Positions 18,760 to 32,059 of a stretch of DNA of 64,000 nt are shown piece by piece (the first letter of the stretch is position 1; the number at the start of each line of letters is the position of its first letter). The stretch spans positions 1 through 64,000 of the forward strand of contig CAYHQQ010000014.1 in NCBI GenBank assembly GCA_964358855.1. Reading direction: 5' to 3'. The position numbers were made by a program, and so were the translations under genes. This stretch comes from UBA2396 sp038042175. Lineage in GTDB: Bacteria > Planctomycetota > Phycisphaerae > Phycisphaerales > UBA1924. A model generated the notes under the pieces. That model saw nothing but the letters and a program-made list of their open reading frames with translations, was not told where the DNA came from and ran no database searches.

Positions 18760-21700
18760 GTGCACAACATCGTCCACACCTCGACCGCGAAGCCGACATC
18801 ACTCCGTCACTTCGCACGCCCCGGGCTCTCCACCCGCACGCTCGCCGCCCTGGCCGGGCTGGTTGTTGGCCTTGCCGAAGGGAGCGCCTCTGCGCAGGTC
18901 GTCGCCGGGCCGATCCAGTACGGCGGACACGTGTACTACTTGGTCGGACCAGGAGGATGGACCGAGTGCGAAGCGCAAGCAGTGGCGATGGGCGGCCACA
19001 TGGTCACCATCGATGACGCCGCTGAGAACCAGTGGGTCTTGGCGACCTTTGGCCCACACGCACAAGGATTGTTGTGGATCGGGCTTAGGGCCAATGCGCC
19101 GCTTGGTTCGTGGAGCTGGGCCAGCGGGAGCAGCGCTCCGTATCGCAACTGGGCAAACGGCGAGCCCAACAACGGGTGCTCGCCAGAGCTCTATGTCGTC
19201 ATCTATCCTGGTGGAGCGTGGTTTGACGGACCCAACGATCCGATCGGGTGTAATGGGTCACCTCCGGCGTACGGCGTGGTCGAGGTGCCTTGCACCACCA
19301 TGCCCCCGACCTCCACTTGGACCGGGGCGGCGAACGACAACGACTTGTGGGACACGCCCGCCAACTGGAGTCCCGCCGGCCGTCCCGGGAACAATTCGGG
19401 TGCGGCGTTCGACTCGCCCGGCGCACGCACCATCCTGATACCCCCCAACCGAATGATCGGCCAGCTCGATGTGCGCCAAGGATCGGTCAACCTGCATGTT
19501 TCCAGCGGTCAGTTCTCCAATCCCACCGCGGGGTGCGTTCCCCCGGGCGGGTCGCTGGACATCGGCAACGCCGGTCAGACCGCCTCGTGCTCCCTGTTCG
19601 GGGACTTCAGCTTCAACAATCTCACCATCATCGGGTACGGCAACAACAGCCAGGCAACCCTTGCGGTCGACTTGGCCACGCTCAGAACCACCAGCGGCGT
19701 CGTCCTTGGCTTGGGAGATCTTTCGCAGGCCACCCTCACGCTCGACGGCGGCCCCTCGCGGCTTCTCCAGAGCGGCTCTTTCGGCGTAGTCTGCGGGTCC
19801 GGTGACGACACAATCAGCACCATCAACATCCTCAACGGTGCGACCCTTCAGTACTCCACCGCCACTCCCTTCAAGGTCGGGTACGGTGCGGGCTCGCACG
19901 CCACGGTCAACGTCGCCGGCAACTTCGAGCTCACCAGTTCGCTCATCCCCAGCGGGAGCGGGTCGCAGATCCTCCTCGGCGCGGGCAGCCCGCCCCCCGG
20001 CGGCACCACCACCAACGGCACGATCAACCTCCACACTCGCGGGCTGGTCCGCGCCACCGAGATCCGCCTGGGCGCCGAGGTCCGCACCCGCGGCACGATC
20101 ACCATGGACGGCGGCACGCTCGATGTTGAATCACTCGTCATCGCCGACAAGGGCGATGGCACCCTCGACTGGTCCGGCGGCACCATCACGGGCCTGCGCC
20201 AGATCACCATCGGCAACACCATCGGGACCTCAGGCCAGTTGTTGCTGGATGGGCCCAGCCACTCGCTCACCCTGGCGACGCCGATTGGTGGCGAGACGCA
20301 GAATCTCTTCGCTGGCAAGACCGGGCGCGGCCGAATCTCCGTGACCAGCGGTGCCGCCATCAATCTCTCGTCGGGATCGCTGGGCGGGCTGTCCATCGGC
20401 GCCACCGACTCCGCTGGCGGCGGGGGCGTCGAAATCAAAGGGCACGACCCCAACAACCAGTTCTTCCGCTCGCGCATCGTCGGCAGCGCCGAGTCACTTT
20501 TGAGCGTCGGAAAGGCGTACACCATCCCCAACACCGTCCCCGCGATGCTCATCGACGAAGGAGCCCGCGCGACGTTTGGAACCGTGTACGTTGGACGCGA
20601 GGACTGGATGGATGGAGAGATCCACGTCCGCAACAGCGCCATCCTCCAGCAGATCATGCCCGACGCCGACATCTTCTCCTTCGAGGGGCTCCAGATCCGC
20701 GGCACACCGGGCGGGGCTCACCTCCGCGTCGATTCGGGCGGACAGGTCCAGTGCACCGCGGGCGTCGCATACGGGCTCAACAACCCCCCCGTCGGCCCGG
20801 CCGGGCCGGTCGTCACCGTCACCGGCGAGAGCAGCACGCTCAACTGCTCGGGCCCCTTCTATGTCTACGGCCCGCTCCCCGAGGGCGGGAAGATGCATGT
20901 GGGCGAGGGTGCCGTCATGTCAAGCCACGACCTCTCCATCGGCCTCAGCGGGTTTGGTGGTCAGGGCCAACCCGGCGCGCTGTCGCTCGACGGCCCGCGA
21001 CAGGTGCTCACCAACTCCGGCACGCTCTTCATCGGTGTCGATGGCGACCCTTCCGCCCCTGGAATCCTCGCCCTCACCAACGGCGCCAAGGTCCACACCC
21101 ACCGCCTCGCCCTCGGCTCCAACCACTCCATCACCACCGACGTTGCCGGCCCACCCGCAATCATCGTCGGCGGCTCCCCGCTTCTGCCGCCCGACATCCA
21201 GTGCGACACGCTGATCGTTGGCGATTCCTTCAACCTGCCCGGGCTCGACATCTCCTTCGGCGCCGACGCCGGCATCGGCGGGCATGGCACTTGGTCCGGA
21301 TCGTTCGACTCCGCCGGAGAGGTTGTCGTGCCCGCGGGCATGATCAATAACCCGGAAAGTCCGATGCCAAGGCTCGTCATAGACGGAAACCTCATTCAAC
21401 ATGCGACGTCCCGTTTGGAGGTCGCCCAGACGTTCTGCGGCTACAGCTCCGGCGGCGGTGACTTTTTGGCACCGATCGGCTCGTTCCTGAGCGTAGCAGG
21501 CGATGCCCACATTGATGGAACACTCCGCCTCACTGTGTGGGCGATTGCGATGTCAGACCCGAACGCGTCCATCAATTCGTGGGGGCTTATCGGCTACACC
21601 CTGCCTGTGCTCACCGCCGCTTCGGTGGCCGGCACGTTCAACGCCATCGAGTTCGGCCCCGGCTTCCCCACCAATCGCGTCCAACTTACCTACGAGCCCA

Positions 21701-22263
21701 CACGCGTCCTCGTGACCTTCCTCCCCCCGGTCTGTGACACCAGCATCCAGACACAACCGACCGATCATGCAGCTTGCACGCAAGGCAACGCCGCCTTCTC
21801 CGTCTCGGCCTCGGGTTCCGATGAACTCAGCAGCAACCTCACCTACCAGTGGTATCACTTAGTCTACTGGGGCGACGGCCCGGAGTTGGTGCCCATCAAC
21901 GATGGTCCCAACGCCCATCAGTTTGGGGCGTTGTACACCGCCGCGGGCACCACAACCCCAAACCTCTCGCTCACCATCGACCCTGCCTTCTTCTACGAAA
22001 CCGGCAACCCCCACGTCCCCCTCCGCTGCCTCATCACCAACGCCTGCGGCGAGACCATCACCAGCGATTTCGCCACCCTCACCGTCTGTGCCCCCGACTT
22101 CGACTGCGACGGCGCCCTGGACTTCTTCGACTACGACGCCTTCGTCGCCTGCTTCGAAGGCACCATCTGCCCCCCCGGCAAGACCGCCGACTTCGATGCC
22201 GACGGCACCGTCGACTTCTTCGACTACGACGCCTTCGTCGTCGCCTTCGAGGAAGGCTGCTGA
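18760..22263 (+). CDS. Secreted C-type-lectin / repeat / Ig-like protein with GC-type dockerin
   Basis: 1167 aa, starting at GTG 18760 (AAGGAG at 18747-18752, 7-nt spacing). Signal peptide ~1-47 (LAALAGLVVGLAEGSASAQ). Residues ~50-180 are a C-type lectin-like domain: GGHVYYLV, WTECEAQAVAMGGHMVTI, LLWIGL, NWANGEPNN, so carbohydrate binding is likely (EPN-type loop). Residues ~185-990 are T5SS/PEP-CTERM-type repeats beginning TSTWTGAANDNDLWDTPANW. An Ig-like domain (LTYQWYHLV, PLRCLITNACGE) precedes the double EF-hand module ending EEGC. The longer open frame upstream is a shadow of the preceding gene. Likely an extracellular glycan-binding fibre; ligand unknown. Confidence 0.85.
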   Translation: MHNIVHTSTAKPTSLRHFARPGLSTRTLAALAGLVVGLAEGSASAQVVAGPIQYGGHVYYLVGPGGWTECEAQAVAMGGHMVTIDDAAENQWVLATFGPHAQGLLWIGLRANAPLGSWSWASGSSAPYRNWANGEPNNGCSPELYVVIYPGGAWFDGPNDPIGCNGSPPAYGVVEVPCTTMPPTSTWTGAANDNDLWDTPANWSPAGRPGNNSGAAFDSPGARTILIPPNRMIGQLDVRQGSVNLHVSSGQFSNPTAGCVPPGGSLDIGNAGQTASCSLFGDFSFNNLTIIGYGNNSQATLAVDLATLRTTSGVVLGLGDLSQATLTLDGGPSRLLQSGSFGVVCGSGDDTISTINILNGATLQYSTATPFKVGYGAGSHATVNVAGNFELTSSLIPSGSGSQILLGAGSPPPGGTTTNGTINLHTRGLVRATEIRLGAEVRTRGTITMDGGTLDVESLVIADKGDGTLDWSGGTITGLRQITIGNTIGTSGQLLLDGPSHSLTLATPIGGETQNLFAGKTGRGRISVTSGAAINLSSGSLGGLSIGATDSAGGGGVEIKGHDPNNQFFRSRIVGSAESLLSVGKAYTIPNTVPAMLIDEGARATFGTVYVGREDWMDGEIHVRNSAILQQIMPDADIFSFEGLQIRGTPGGAHLRVDSGGQVQCTAGVAYGLNNPPVGPAGPVVTVTGESSTLNCSGPFYVYGPLPEGGKMHVGEGAVMSSHDLSIGLSGFGGQGQPGALSLDGPRQVLTNSGTLFIGVDGDPSAPGILALTNGAKVHTHRLALGSNHSITTDVAGPPAIIVGGSPLLPPDIQCDTLIVGDSFNLPGLDISFGADAGIGGHGTWSGSFDSAGEVVVPAGMINNPESPMPRLVIDGNLIQHATSRLEVAQTFCGYSSGGGDFLAPIGSFLSVAGDAHIDGTLRLTVWAIAMSDPNASINSWGLIGYTLPVLTAASVAGTFNAIEFGPGFPTNRVQLTYEPTRVLVTFLPPVCDTSIQTQPTDHAACTQGNAAFSVSASGSDELSSNLTYQWYHLVYWGDGPELVPINDGPNAHQFGALYTAAGTTTPNLSLTIDPAFFYETGNPHVPLRCLITNACGETITSDFATLTVCAPDFDCDGALDFFDYDAFVACFEGTICPPGKTADFDADGTVDFFDYDAFVVAFEEGC

Positions 22264-22313
22264 TCTTCGCTTCACATTAGAGACCGAGCACACTCCACTT
22301 CGATCACACGCCG

Positions 22314-22342
22314 GCCCCGGAAGTCCCCACGACTTCCGGGGC
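22314..22342 (+). terminator. Intrinsic terminator after the lectin-repeat gene
   Basis: Perfect 11-bp stem (GCCCCGGAAGT / ACTTCCGGGGC), 7-nt loop, then TTTGT, 50 nt after the stop codon. It lies between convergent genes. The remainder of 22264-22477 shows nothing recognisable. Confidence 0.75.
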
Positions 22343-22477
22343 TTTGTCGATGGGTACTCCATCCCAGGCCACTTGCATGACGACCCCGAAAGGCCCCCGG
22401 GCACTCAAGGACCCTTCGCGCTCTGACAACTCGCCTCGTCCCACCGCGCCCTTCAACACCAAGCGCGTCAAGTCGAA

Positions 22478-24799
22478 CTACTTGCCGCCGCGTTCCTTCC
22501 ACTCCGCCGCCCTGACGTCATACCCCTTGCCGGGCTCGTCCTCGTTCCACGCCGTGTAGAGCTTTACCAGCATGTCGACCGCCTCACCCACGTGCCTGCT
22601 CGTGCTCTTGTACCGCGCCCGGTTTCGTTGCTCAGACTCGATCGCCAGAGTTTCGCACCGCGCAAACGCCCTGGTGACCAGCAGCAGCTTGGCCAAGTTG
22701 TGCATCGCCACCAGCGTCGAGGGATGGTCCGACCCCAGCCGCGTGCGATAGCCCGCCAGGCACTCGCTCCAGCACGTCCCCGCCTCGTCAAACTTCTTCT
22801 GCATCGCGTACGACAGCCCCAGGTTGTTCACCGCGTGCAGCGTGCTGGGATGCGTCGGCCCCAGCGCCCGCCGCGATCCATCCGCCGACATCTGAAAGTG
22901 CTCCTGAGCCTTGGCGACGTCGCCCTTGGCCAGGTGCCACTCCCCCATGTTGAGCACCGAGATCAGCGTGCTGTGGTGCTCATTTCCAAGGGTGGCTCGC
23001 CGGCCCTCCAAGGCCGCGGCAAGGGGCGTCCATGCCGCATCAAGCTCGCCTCTCTTGAGGTGCAGATAGCCCAGGTCATTCGCGCTGTACAGCGTGTCCT
23101 CATCGCGGGCCCCCAGCGCCCTGGTGCGTCGCTCAAGGGCCTCGGTGTGGAGCTTGAGCGCCTCATCCAGCTCGCCCCGCGCCCTCATCAACCGCCCCAG
23201 CGTGCTCAGCGAACTCAGCGTCTGCCGATCGTCGTCGCCCAGCTCGCTCCGACGCATCGCCAGTGCTCGCTGCAGAGGGTCGACCGCCTGCTCAAGCAGC
23301 CCCAGATCCAGCAGCGTCCTGGCGATCGTGTGGAGCAGCTGCGCCCGCACCTTGGGCTGATCCGCAAAGCGCTCGTCGATCACCGCGATCGAACGCCGGA
23401 AGATCCCCTCGTTGAGCGCCTCCTTGGCGACGTCCGTGAAATTGATCCCAACCAGCGACTCACCCACCAGCGCCGCCCTTTCGGGCCCCGCCGCCGCAAG
23501 CACCCGCTCGCGCAGCAAGAGCCCAAACGACACCGGATCCAGCTCACCCAGCTGATCGGCCTGAAACGCCGACACACTCTCAAGCTGCGCCGCCCGCTGC
23601 CGCTCCGCCTCCAGCGCCCCCCGCGCGATCACCGCCGACGTGACGCTGACCGCTGTGGCAACCACGAGCACCAGGACCGCCGCGCAACCCGTGACGACCC
23701 CAACCCGGTGACGCCTCAGAAACTTCGAAACCACGTACCCCAGCGTCGGCGGCCCCGCCAGCACCGGCTTGTTCTGGAGGTAACGCTCAAGATCCGCTCC
23801 CAACGCACTGGCCGACTCATACCTCCTGGTCCGGTCCTTCTCCAGACACTTCATCACCACCCAGTCCAGATCACGCCGCAAGAGACCCGTGAGCAACGCC
23901 GGCTTGGTCGCCCGGCACGCCGCCGCGTGCGTCGCCGCATCCAGATTCGAATCGAGCCTCGTGCTCGGTCGCGGCGGATCTACCTCGCGAATAATCCGCT
24001 GAATCTCCGCGTGCGCCGCCGACCGGAGCTCATCGCCGCTGAACGGCGTGCTCCCCGTCAAAAGCTCATAGAGCAACACGCCCAGCGAGAAGATGTCCGT
24101 GCGTGTGTCGATGTCCGGACTCCCCTCGGCCTGCTCGGGGCTCATGTACTGGGGCGTGCCGATCATCTGGTTGTCCCTGGTCACCAGCGTCCGCTCCGTC
24201 AGCTTCGCGCCCGTCGCCTTGGCAATCCCAAAGTCGATCACCTTGACGCTGGGCCTCCCGTCGTGCGACGACACGAGAATGTTGCTCGGCTTGATGTCGC
24301 GATGGATCAACCCCTTGGTGTGCGCGTGCTGCACCGCCGAGCAGATCTGCCCGAAAAGCCCAAGCCGCCCCGGAATGCCCAGGAGATTTCGGTCGCAGTA
24401 CGTGTCGATCGGCTCGCCCGCGCACAGCTCCATCACAAAGTACGCCCGCCCCGTGTCCGTCGCTCCCGCGTCGAAGACCTTGGCGATGTTGGGATGGTCC
24501 AGGATCGCCAGCGCCTGCCGCTCCTGCTCAAAGCGGGCGATCACCTGGCGCGTGTCCATCCCCAGCTTGATGATCTTGAGCGCCACCTTCCGCTCAACCG
24601 GCCGCTCCTGCTGGGCCAGAAACACCGACCCAAAGCCCCCCTCGCCGATGTGCCGCAGGATCCTGTACGCCCCGATCCTGCTCCCCGGCCCTTCGCCCAC
24701 CACCCCGCCCTCCCCAACCCCCCCACCAACCCCCCTCGCCGCATCGGCCGACAAGTCGGCCGTCGGGCTTGAAGTGAGAGGGTGTTCGTCGTTTCCCAT
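22478..24799 (-). CDS. Membrane Ser/Thr protein kinase with TPR domain
   Basis: 773 aa. Kinase domain ~45-340: GEGGFGSVF (52-60), VALKII (Lys75), HRDIKPSN (166-173), DFG (189-191), YMSPEQ (218-223). One membrane helix ~367-391, then ~380 residues of tetratricopeptide repeats of the ~42-aa kinesin-light-chain type (LGNEHHSTLISVLNMGEWHL, HPSTLHAVNNLGLSYAMQKK, HPSTLVAMHNLAKLL). ATG 24799 is chosen because residues upstream are non-homologous; the first ~40 residues are Gly/Val-rich linker. No sigma factor gene is linked. It is divergent from the dockerin gene at 25073 and convergent with the one ending at 22263. Expected to phosphorylate Ser/Thr targets in response to signals bound by the TPRs. 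Confidence 0.9.
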   Translation of the reverse strand: MGNDEHPLTSSPTADLSADAARGVGGGVGEGGVVGEGPGSRIGAYRILRHIGEGGFGSVFLAQQERPVERKVALKIIKLGMDTRQVIARFEQERQALAILDHPNIAKVFDAGATDTGRAYFVMELCAGEPIDTYCDRNLLGIPGRLGLFGQICSAVQHAHTKGLIHRDIKPSNILVSSHDGRPSVKVIDFGIAKATGAKLTERTLVTRDNQMIGTPQYMSPEQAEGSPDIDTRTDIFSLGVLLYELLTGSTPFSGDELRSAAHAEIQRIIREVDPPRPSTRLDSNLDAATHAAACRATKPALLTGLLRRDLDWVVMKCLEKDRTRRYESASALGADLERYLQNKPVLAGPPTLGYVVSKFLRRHRVGVVTGCAAVLVLVVATAVSVTSAVIARGALEAERQRAAQLESVSAFQADQLGELDPVSFGLLLRERVLAAAGPERAALVGESLVGINFTDVAKEALNEGIFRRSIAVIDERFADQPKVRAQLLHTIARTLLDLGLLEQAVDPLQRALAMRRSELGDDDRQTLSSLSTLGRLMRARGELDEALKLHTEALERRTRALGARDEDTLYSANDLGYLHLKRGELDAAWTPLAAALEGRRATLGNEHHSTLISVLNMGEWHLAKGDVAKAQEHFQMSADGSRRALGPTHPSTLHAVNNLGLSYAMQKKFDEAGTCWSECLAGYRTRLGSDHPSTLVAMHNLAKLLLVTRAFARCETLAIESEQRNRARYKSTSRHVGEAVDMLVKLYTAWNEDEPGKGYDVRAAEWKERGGK

Positions 24800-24996
24800 G
24801 GCGTCATTCCAACCAGCAGACACGCCTCCGCCGATGGCGAAGTCTACCAGAGAACGCCAACCCACCTCACGGGCGTCAACGAGCGCCCCTGGCGCCCACG
24901 CCTCGACCCGGCACGTCTTCACTCAGGATCGTCCGATAGGACACCCCTCCACGCGTCGCTTCAACGCCCGCCCCGCCCGATCTCCGCCCGTTTCGC

Positions 24997-25025
24997 TTGC
25001 ACCACCCGTCGCCTTCAAGTACCAT
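24997..25025 (+). promoter_or_regulatory. Promoter candidate for the 25073 gene
   Basis: TTGCAC (24997-25002), 17-bp spacer, TACCAT (25020-25025). A start near 25032 gives a ~40-nt leader with GGAG. It lies in the divergent interval 24800-25072, where nothing else is clear. Confidence 0.4.
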
Positions 25026-25072
25026 GCCCCTTGCCCCTTCGTGTCCCCGTTCGAGCTCTACCGGAGATCACA

Positions 25073-27916
25073 ATGAGCGGTCGACACGCCATGAGACTCG
25101 CGCTTACGATCGCCTCGGCCGCCGGCCTCCCCGCCGCGGCCCAGAGCTCAACCTACACCGGCGGCTCCGCGATCGACCAGACCAACTGGTGCGACGGCGA
25201 CAACTGGTTCCCATCGGGCGTCCCCGCCGATGGCAGCACCATCAACGTCCCTGCGGGCAAGACCCCCAGCATGTTCCAATGCTCCAGCGTGATGCGCATC
25301 CTCGGACCAATCATCGCCGCCGGATCGATCCGCTTCTGGACGCCAGTCACCTTCGCCGGCGGCGGCTCCCTCACCGACCCCATCTTCGACCTCTCCACAA
25401 CCCCAGCGCCCGTGGGCGGGGCGATCCAAATCGGCGGCCTCAACTCCGCGTGGCACGGCGCGATCTTCTCCGGCGGCGATATCGCCAACTCCGGCACCCT
25501 CACCATCCAGCGCACGTCGTTCGGAAGTCGCCAGTTCCCCCGCGCCCTGACCAACGGTTGCCTCCTGACCAACACGGGCACCGTGCGCGTGCTCGATGGA
25601 TTCGACATCGACAGCGGCTCCCTGCTCCTCAATCAGGGCAACCTCAACTGCGAAACCACCAGCACGATCTCCTGCACAGTCGCCCCCTCAACTCTCGAGA
25701 ACATCGGCAGCCTTTCGGTCGTCGCCGGCCAGGCCCTCACCGTCTCCACTGGTTTCACGTCCAGCGGCCTCATCAACTGCCCCGGCAACCTCACCTTCCA
25801 GAGAGAGACCTCACTCACCGGCCTTGTCAACGTCGACCCCCTCGGAACCGTCCGCATCCAGGCACCCGCCAACAGCCCCATCTCCCTGGGACCCGTCAAC
25901 CTCGTCGGAAACGGAACCGTCCAACTCTCCAGCGGCCAGATCCACCTCCTCAACGTCTCCGTCGCCGCCTCCGGAAACAACGGCGCCTTCGGCCTGCGCC
26001 TCGCCTGCAGCACCCCGCTCGATCTCTCCGAGGCGTTCGTTTCCGTTACTGGCGGCGGGCTCGTCACCTGGAGCCTTGGCGAACTCCGCGGCGACAACGG
26101 CGCACGCCAGGACCCCCACTTCAACATCGCCTCCGGCGGCATCTTCTCCGCCGTCGGCGGACCGGGCTTTGCGGGCGGTGGAAACTCTTACGGCACTTTC
26201 TTCCAGATCGCCGGAAGCATGTACCAATACGCCACCGTCCGCTTCTTCGACGCCTCTCGCGCCGTCATCCTCCCGGGCGGCCACTACCGCCTCTCCCACG
26301 CACGCCTCGACGGCGACGACTCGGGCTTGCTCGACGTCCGCGGCACTCTCGACGTGAACCCGCCCGGCGACCCGCGCACCGACGCCGCATACCTGAACTA
26401 TGTGCCCCTGAAACTCAGCGGTTCGGCGGAAATGATCGTGCACGCCAACGACCTCAACACCACGGGAAGCGGTGCCCTTGCTCGTGTCGAGCTGTCGGGC
26501 ACCCCCACCATCCAGATCGGCACCGACGATGGCTCTCTGAGCGATGCCAGGTGGAAGGCCTTTGGCGAAACCGTCGTCATCGATGGCGACTCGTTGATCA
26601 CCGGCAATGGTGAGTTCGAGCTCGCCTCCGGTTCAACCCTCACCGTTCGCTCGGCCTCGATCGACTTTGACCTGCACCAGCAAGGTACCTTCAAACAACT
26701 CGGAACGCTGCGCGCCGACCCCGGGGCCGCCGGCGCCGGCGCTCGCGTGAAGAACCACGGCACGTGGAACTGGCTTGGAGGCGGGATCACCTTTCCGCAA
26801 GGATCAGAGAACACCATCGTCAACCATGGTGTCTTGTATGCCGACTGCGGCTCGTGCCAGCTCCGCGCGGACCTCCTCAACAAGTACGGAGCACACGTGG
26901 TCGTCATCGACACGCTCGTGCTCGCCGAACAGGGCGTGGTCTTTACCAACCAGGGAGACACCGAGCTCCGAGGGCACATCAGCGACGCGGGCAGTGCTCT
27001 TGAATGCCGCATTGTGAACCCCTTCAATGCCAGCATCCGCCGTATGGGCGTGGGTACCACCAGCACGATCAACACCACGCTCGACAACGAGGGCTTGGTC
27101 CTGGTGACCTCCGGCACGCTCGCGATTAATGGGCCCATTGTCCAGTTCGTCGACGGCGATCTGCGGGACGGCACCTGGCACATCCCGCCCGGATCGACCC
27201 TCGCGACACCAGGCAAGGTTGTCACCCTGGTCGGCGTGAACGCCCAAGTGGACCTGGGCGGCACCTGGCCGCAGTTCCAGCCCGTCGCCAACCACGGCAC
27301 CCTCTTCATGCGCGGCGGCACCCACCTCCTGCCGCCCAACTTCTTCAACTATGGCACCCTGGGCGGCGCTTGCGGCATCTCCGTCCCCGTCCTGCGCAAC
27401 CAGGGCACCGTCTCTCCAGGCAACTCCCCCGGCACCCTCTCCGTCCAGGGCGCCTTCGACCAGTCCGCCCCCTCCGGCATCCTCGACATCGAACTCGCCG
27501 GCCTCACCCCGGGCACCCAGCACGACGTCCTCGCCATCTCCGGCGCCGCCGCTCTCGGCGGCACACTCCGCGTCCGCCTTCTCGATGGCTTCCTGCCCAC
27601 CTCGGGCGACTCCTTCACCATCCTCACCGCCGCCTCCATCACCGGCGCCTTCTCAACCGTCGAACCGCCCACTCTCCCCAACCCGGGCCTCCAGATGCAC
27701 ACCCTCATCGGCCCGACATCCATCGTGCTCAGCTTCGTCTGCCCCGCCGACTTCGACGCCGACACCGTCGTCGACTTCTTCGACTACGACGCCTTCGTCC
27801 AATGCTTCGAAGGCACCACCTGCCCGATAGGCCGCACCGCCGACTTCGACGCCGACGGCTCCGTCGACTTCTTCGACTACGACGCCTTCGTGGTCGCCTT
27901 TGAGCTTGGATGCTGA
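25073..27916 (+). CDS. Secreted beta-helix-like repeat protein with GC-type dockerin
   Basis: 947 aa. GGAG (25063-25066) supports ATG 25073; signal peptide ~1-23 (MRLALTIASAAGLPAAAQ). The mature protein has irregular beta-strand repeats (LTNTGTVRVLDGFDI, LLNQGNLNCETTST, GTWNWLGGGITFPQGS), more divergent than those of the paralogues at 2069/4166. Near the end the shared boundary set appears (NQGTVSPGNSPGTLSVQG, LDIELAGLTPGTQHDVL, GGTLRVRLLDGFLP), followed by the double EF-hand module ending LGC. It is the last dockerin gene of the cluster and is followed by an ECF/kinase operon. Function beyond an extracellular structural role is not evident. Confidence 0.82.
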   Translation: MSGRHAMRLALTIASAAGLPAAAQSSTYTGGSAIDQTNWCDGDNWFPSGVPADGSTINVPAGKTPSMFQCSSVMRILGPIIAAGSIRFWTPVTFAGGGSLTDPIFDLSTTPAPVGGAIQIGGLNSAWHGAIFSGGDIANSGTLTIQRTSFGSRQFPRALTNGCLLTNTGTVRVLDGFDIDSGSLLLNQGNLNCETTSTISCTVAPSTLENIGSLSVVAGQALTVSTGFTSSGLINCPGNLTFQRETSLTGLVNVDPLGTVRIQAPANSPISLGPVNLVGNGTVQLSSGQIHLLNVSVAASGNNGAFGLRLACSTPLDLSEAFVSVTGGGLVTWSLGELRGDNGARQDPHFNIASGGIFSAVGGPGFAGGGNSYGTFFQIAGSMYQYATVRFFDASRAVILPGGHYRLSHARLDGDDSGLLDVRGTLDVNPPGDPRTDAAYLNYVPLKLSGSAEMIVHANDLNTTGSGALARVELSGTPTIQIGTDDGSLSDARWKAFGETVVIDGDSLITGNGEFELASGSTLTVRSASIDFDLHQQGTFKQLGTLRADPGAAGAGARVKNHGTWNWLGGGITFPQGSENTIVNHGVLYADCGSCQLRADLLNKYGAHVVVIDTLVLAEQGVVFTNQGDTELRGHISDAGSALECRIVNPFNASIRRMGVGTTSTINTTLDNEGLVLVTSGTLAINGPIVQFVDGDLRDGTWHIPPGSTLATPGKVVTLVGVNAQVDLGGTWPQFQPVANHGTLFMRGGTHLLPPNFFNYGTLGGACGISVPVLRNQGTVSPGNSPGTLSVQGAFDQSAPSGILDIELAGLTPGTQHDVLAISGAAALGGTLRVRLLDGFLPTSGDSFTILTAASITGAFSTVEPPTLPNPGLQMHTLIGPTSIVLSFVCPADFDADTVVDFFDYDAFVQCFEGTTCPIGRTADFDADGSVDFFDYDAFVVAFELGC

Positions 27917-28038
27917 ATCACCGGCGGCCGCGATCACGTGGATCACTTCGCATCGATCCACCCGCACGCCGACCGGGCCATGCCGGGCGATTGGGGCCTT
28001 TCTCCCGCCCGCAACGCTCATTCCACCAGGCCAAAGTT

Positions 28039-28047
28039 TGGTATGAT
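28039..28047 (+). promoter_or_regulatory. Extended -10 element of the second sigma/kinase operon
   Basis: TGG-TATGAT lies 10 nt before the ATG at 28058; no good -35 is visible, as expected for an extended -10 promoter. The leader would be only a few nt long. Confidence 0.5.
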
Positions 28048-28057
28048 TTCTCCTGAG

Positions 28058-28662
28058 ATGTCCCAGGCCCCCAACCACCACGAGGTCACCCAGCTCCTGC
28101 TCGCCGCGGGCGCCGGCGGAACCAGCGGCCAACAGGCCGCGGCCGAACTGCTCCCCCTCGTCTACGCCGAACTCCGCAAGCTCGCCGCCGCCCGCATGGC
28201 CAAGGAGCAAGGCGGCGGTGCCGGCTTCACGCTCCAGCCCACCGCGCTCGTCCACGAAGCCTACATGCGCCTGGTCGGCCCCGGCGATGTGATGTGGAAC
28301 GGACGCGGGCACTTCTTCGGAGCGGCCGCCCTCGCCATGCGCCGCATCCTCGTCGAGCGGGCCCGCTCGCGCATGGGCGCCCGCGGCAAGCGCGTCGACC
28401 TTGAGATGCAGGACCTGGCCGCCGAGCCCGAAGCCGCAGATCTCATCGCCGTCGACGACGCCCTCAAGAAGCTCGAAGCCCACGACAAGCGCAAGTACGA
28501 CGTCGTCATGCTCCGTTACTTCGCCGGCCTCTCCATCGAGGACACCGCCGCCGCCATCGGCGTCTCCCCCGCCACCGTAAAGACCGACTGGACCTTCGCA
28601 CGCGCCTGGCTCAAACGCGAGATGTCCGCCGCCGAATCAGACTCGAGCACCGAGGAATCTCC

Positions 28663-28666
<4 letters not shown>
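28058..28666 (+). CDS. ECF sigma factor of the planctomycete kinase-linked (Sig-70_X6-like) type
   Basis: 202 aa. It has the pattern of the ECF subfamily abundant in planctomycetes and acidobacteria: EVTQLLLAAGAG, LLPLVYAELRKLAAARM, LQPTALVHEAYMRLV, GHFFGAAALAMRRILVERAR, and region 4 YFAGLSIEDTAAAIGVSPATVKTDW with its helix-turn-helix. ATG 28058 is preferred; ATG 28043 lies inside the -10 box. Its TGA overlaps the TTG start of the downstream kinase by 3 nt, giving translational coupling and a fixed stoichiometry. It probably directs transcription of an unidentified set of target genes under control of that kinase. Confidence 0.9.
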
Positions 28667-32004
<3,338 letters not shown>

Positions 32005-32059
32005 ACTTCTGTGCAAGATCCCTGAATCTGCACGCTCGACGATCCGTTGGAGTCTCCTA

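Noticed and set aside
22592..24772. 726-codon plus-strand frame over the TPR kinase
   Set aside because: Arg/Pro-rich shadow of a real minus-strand kinase.
27938..27961. GTGGATC/GATCCAC inverted repeat as terminator of the 25073 gene
   Set aside because: Only 7 bp, 10-nt loop and no T-tract.
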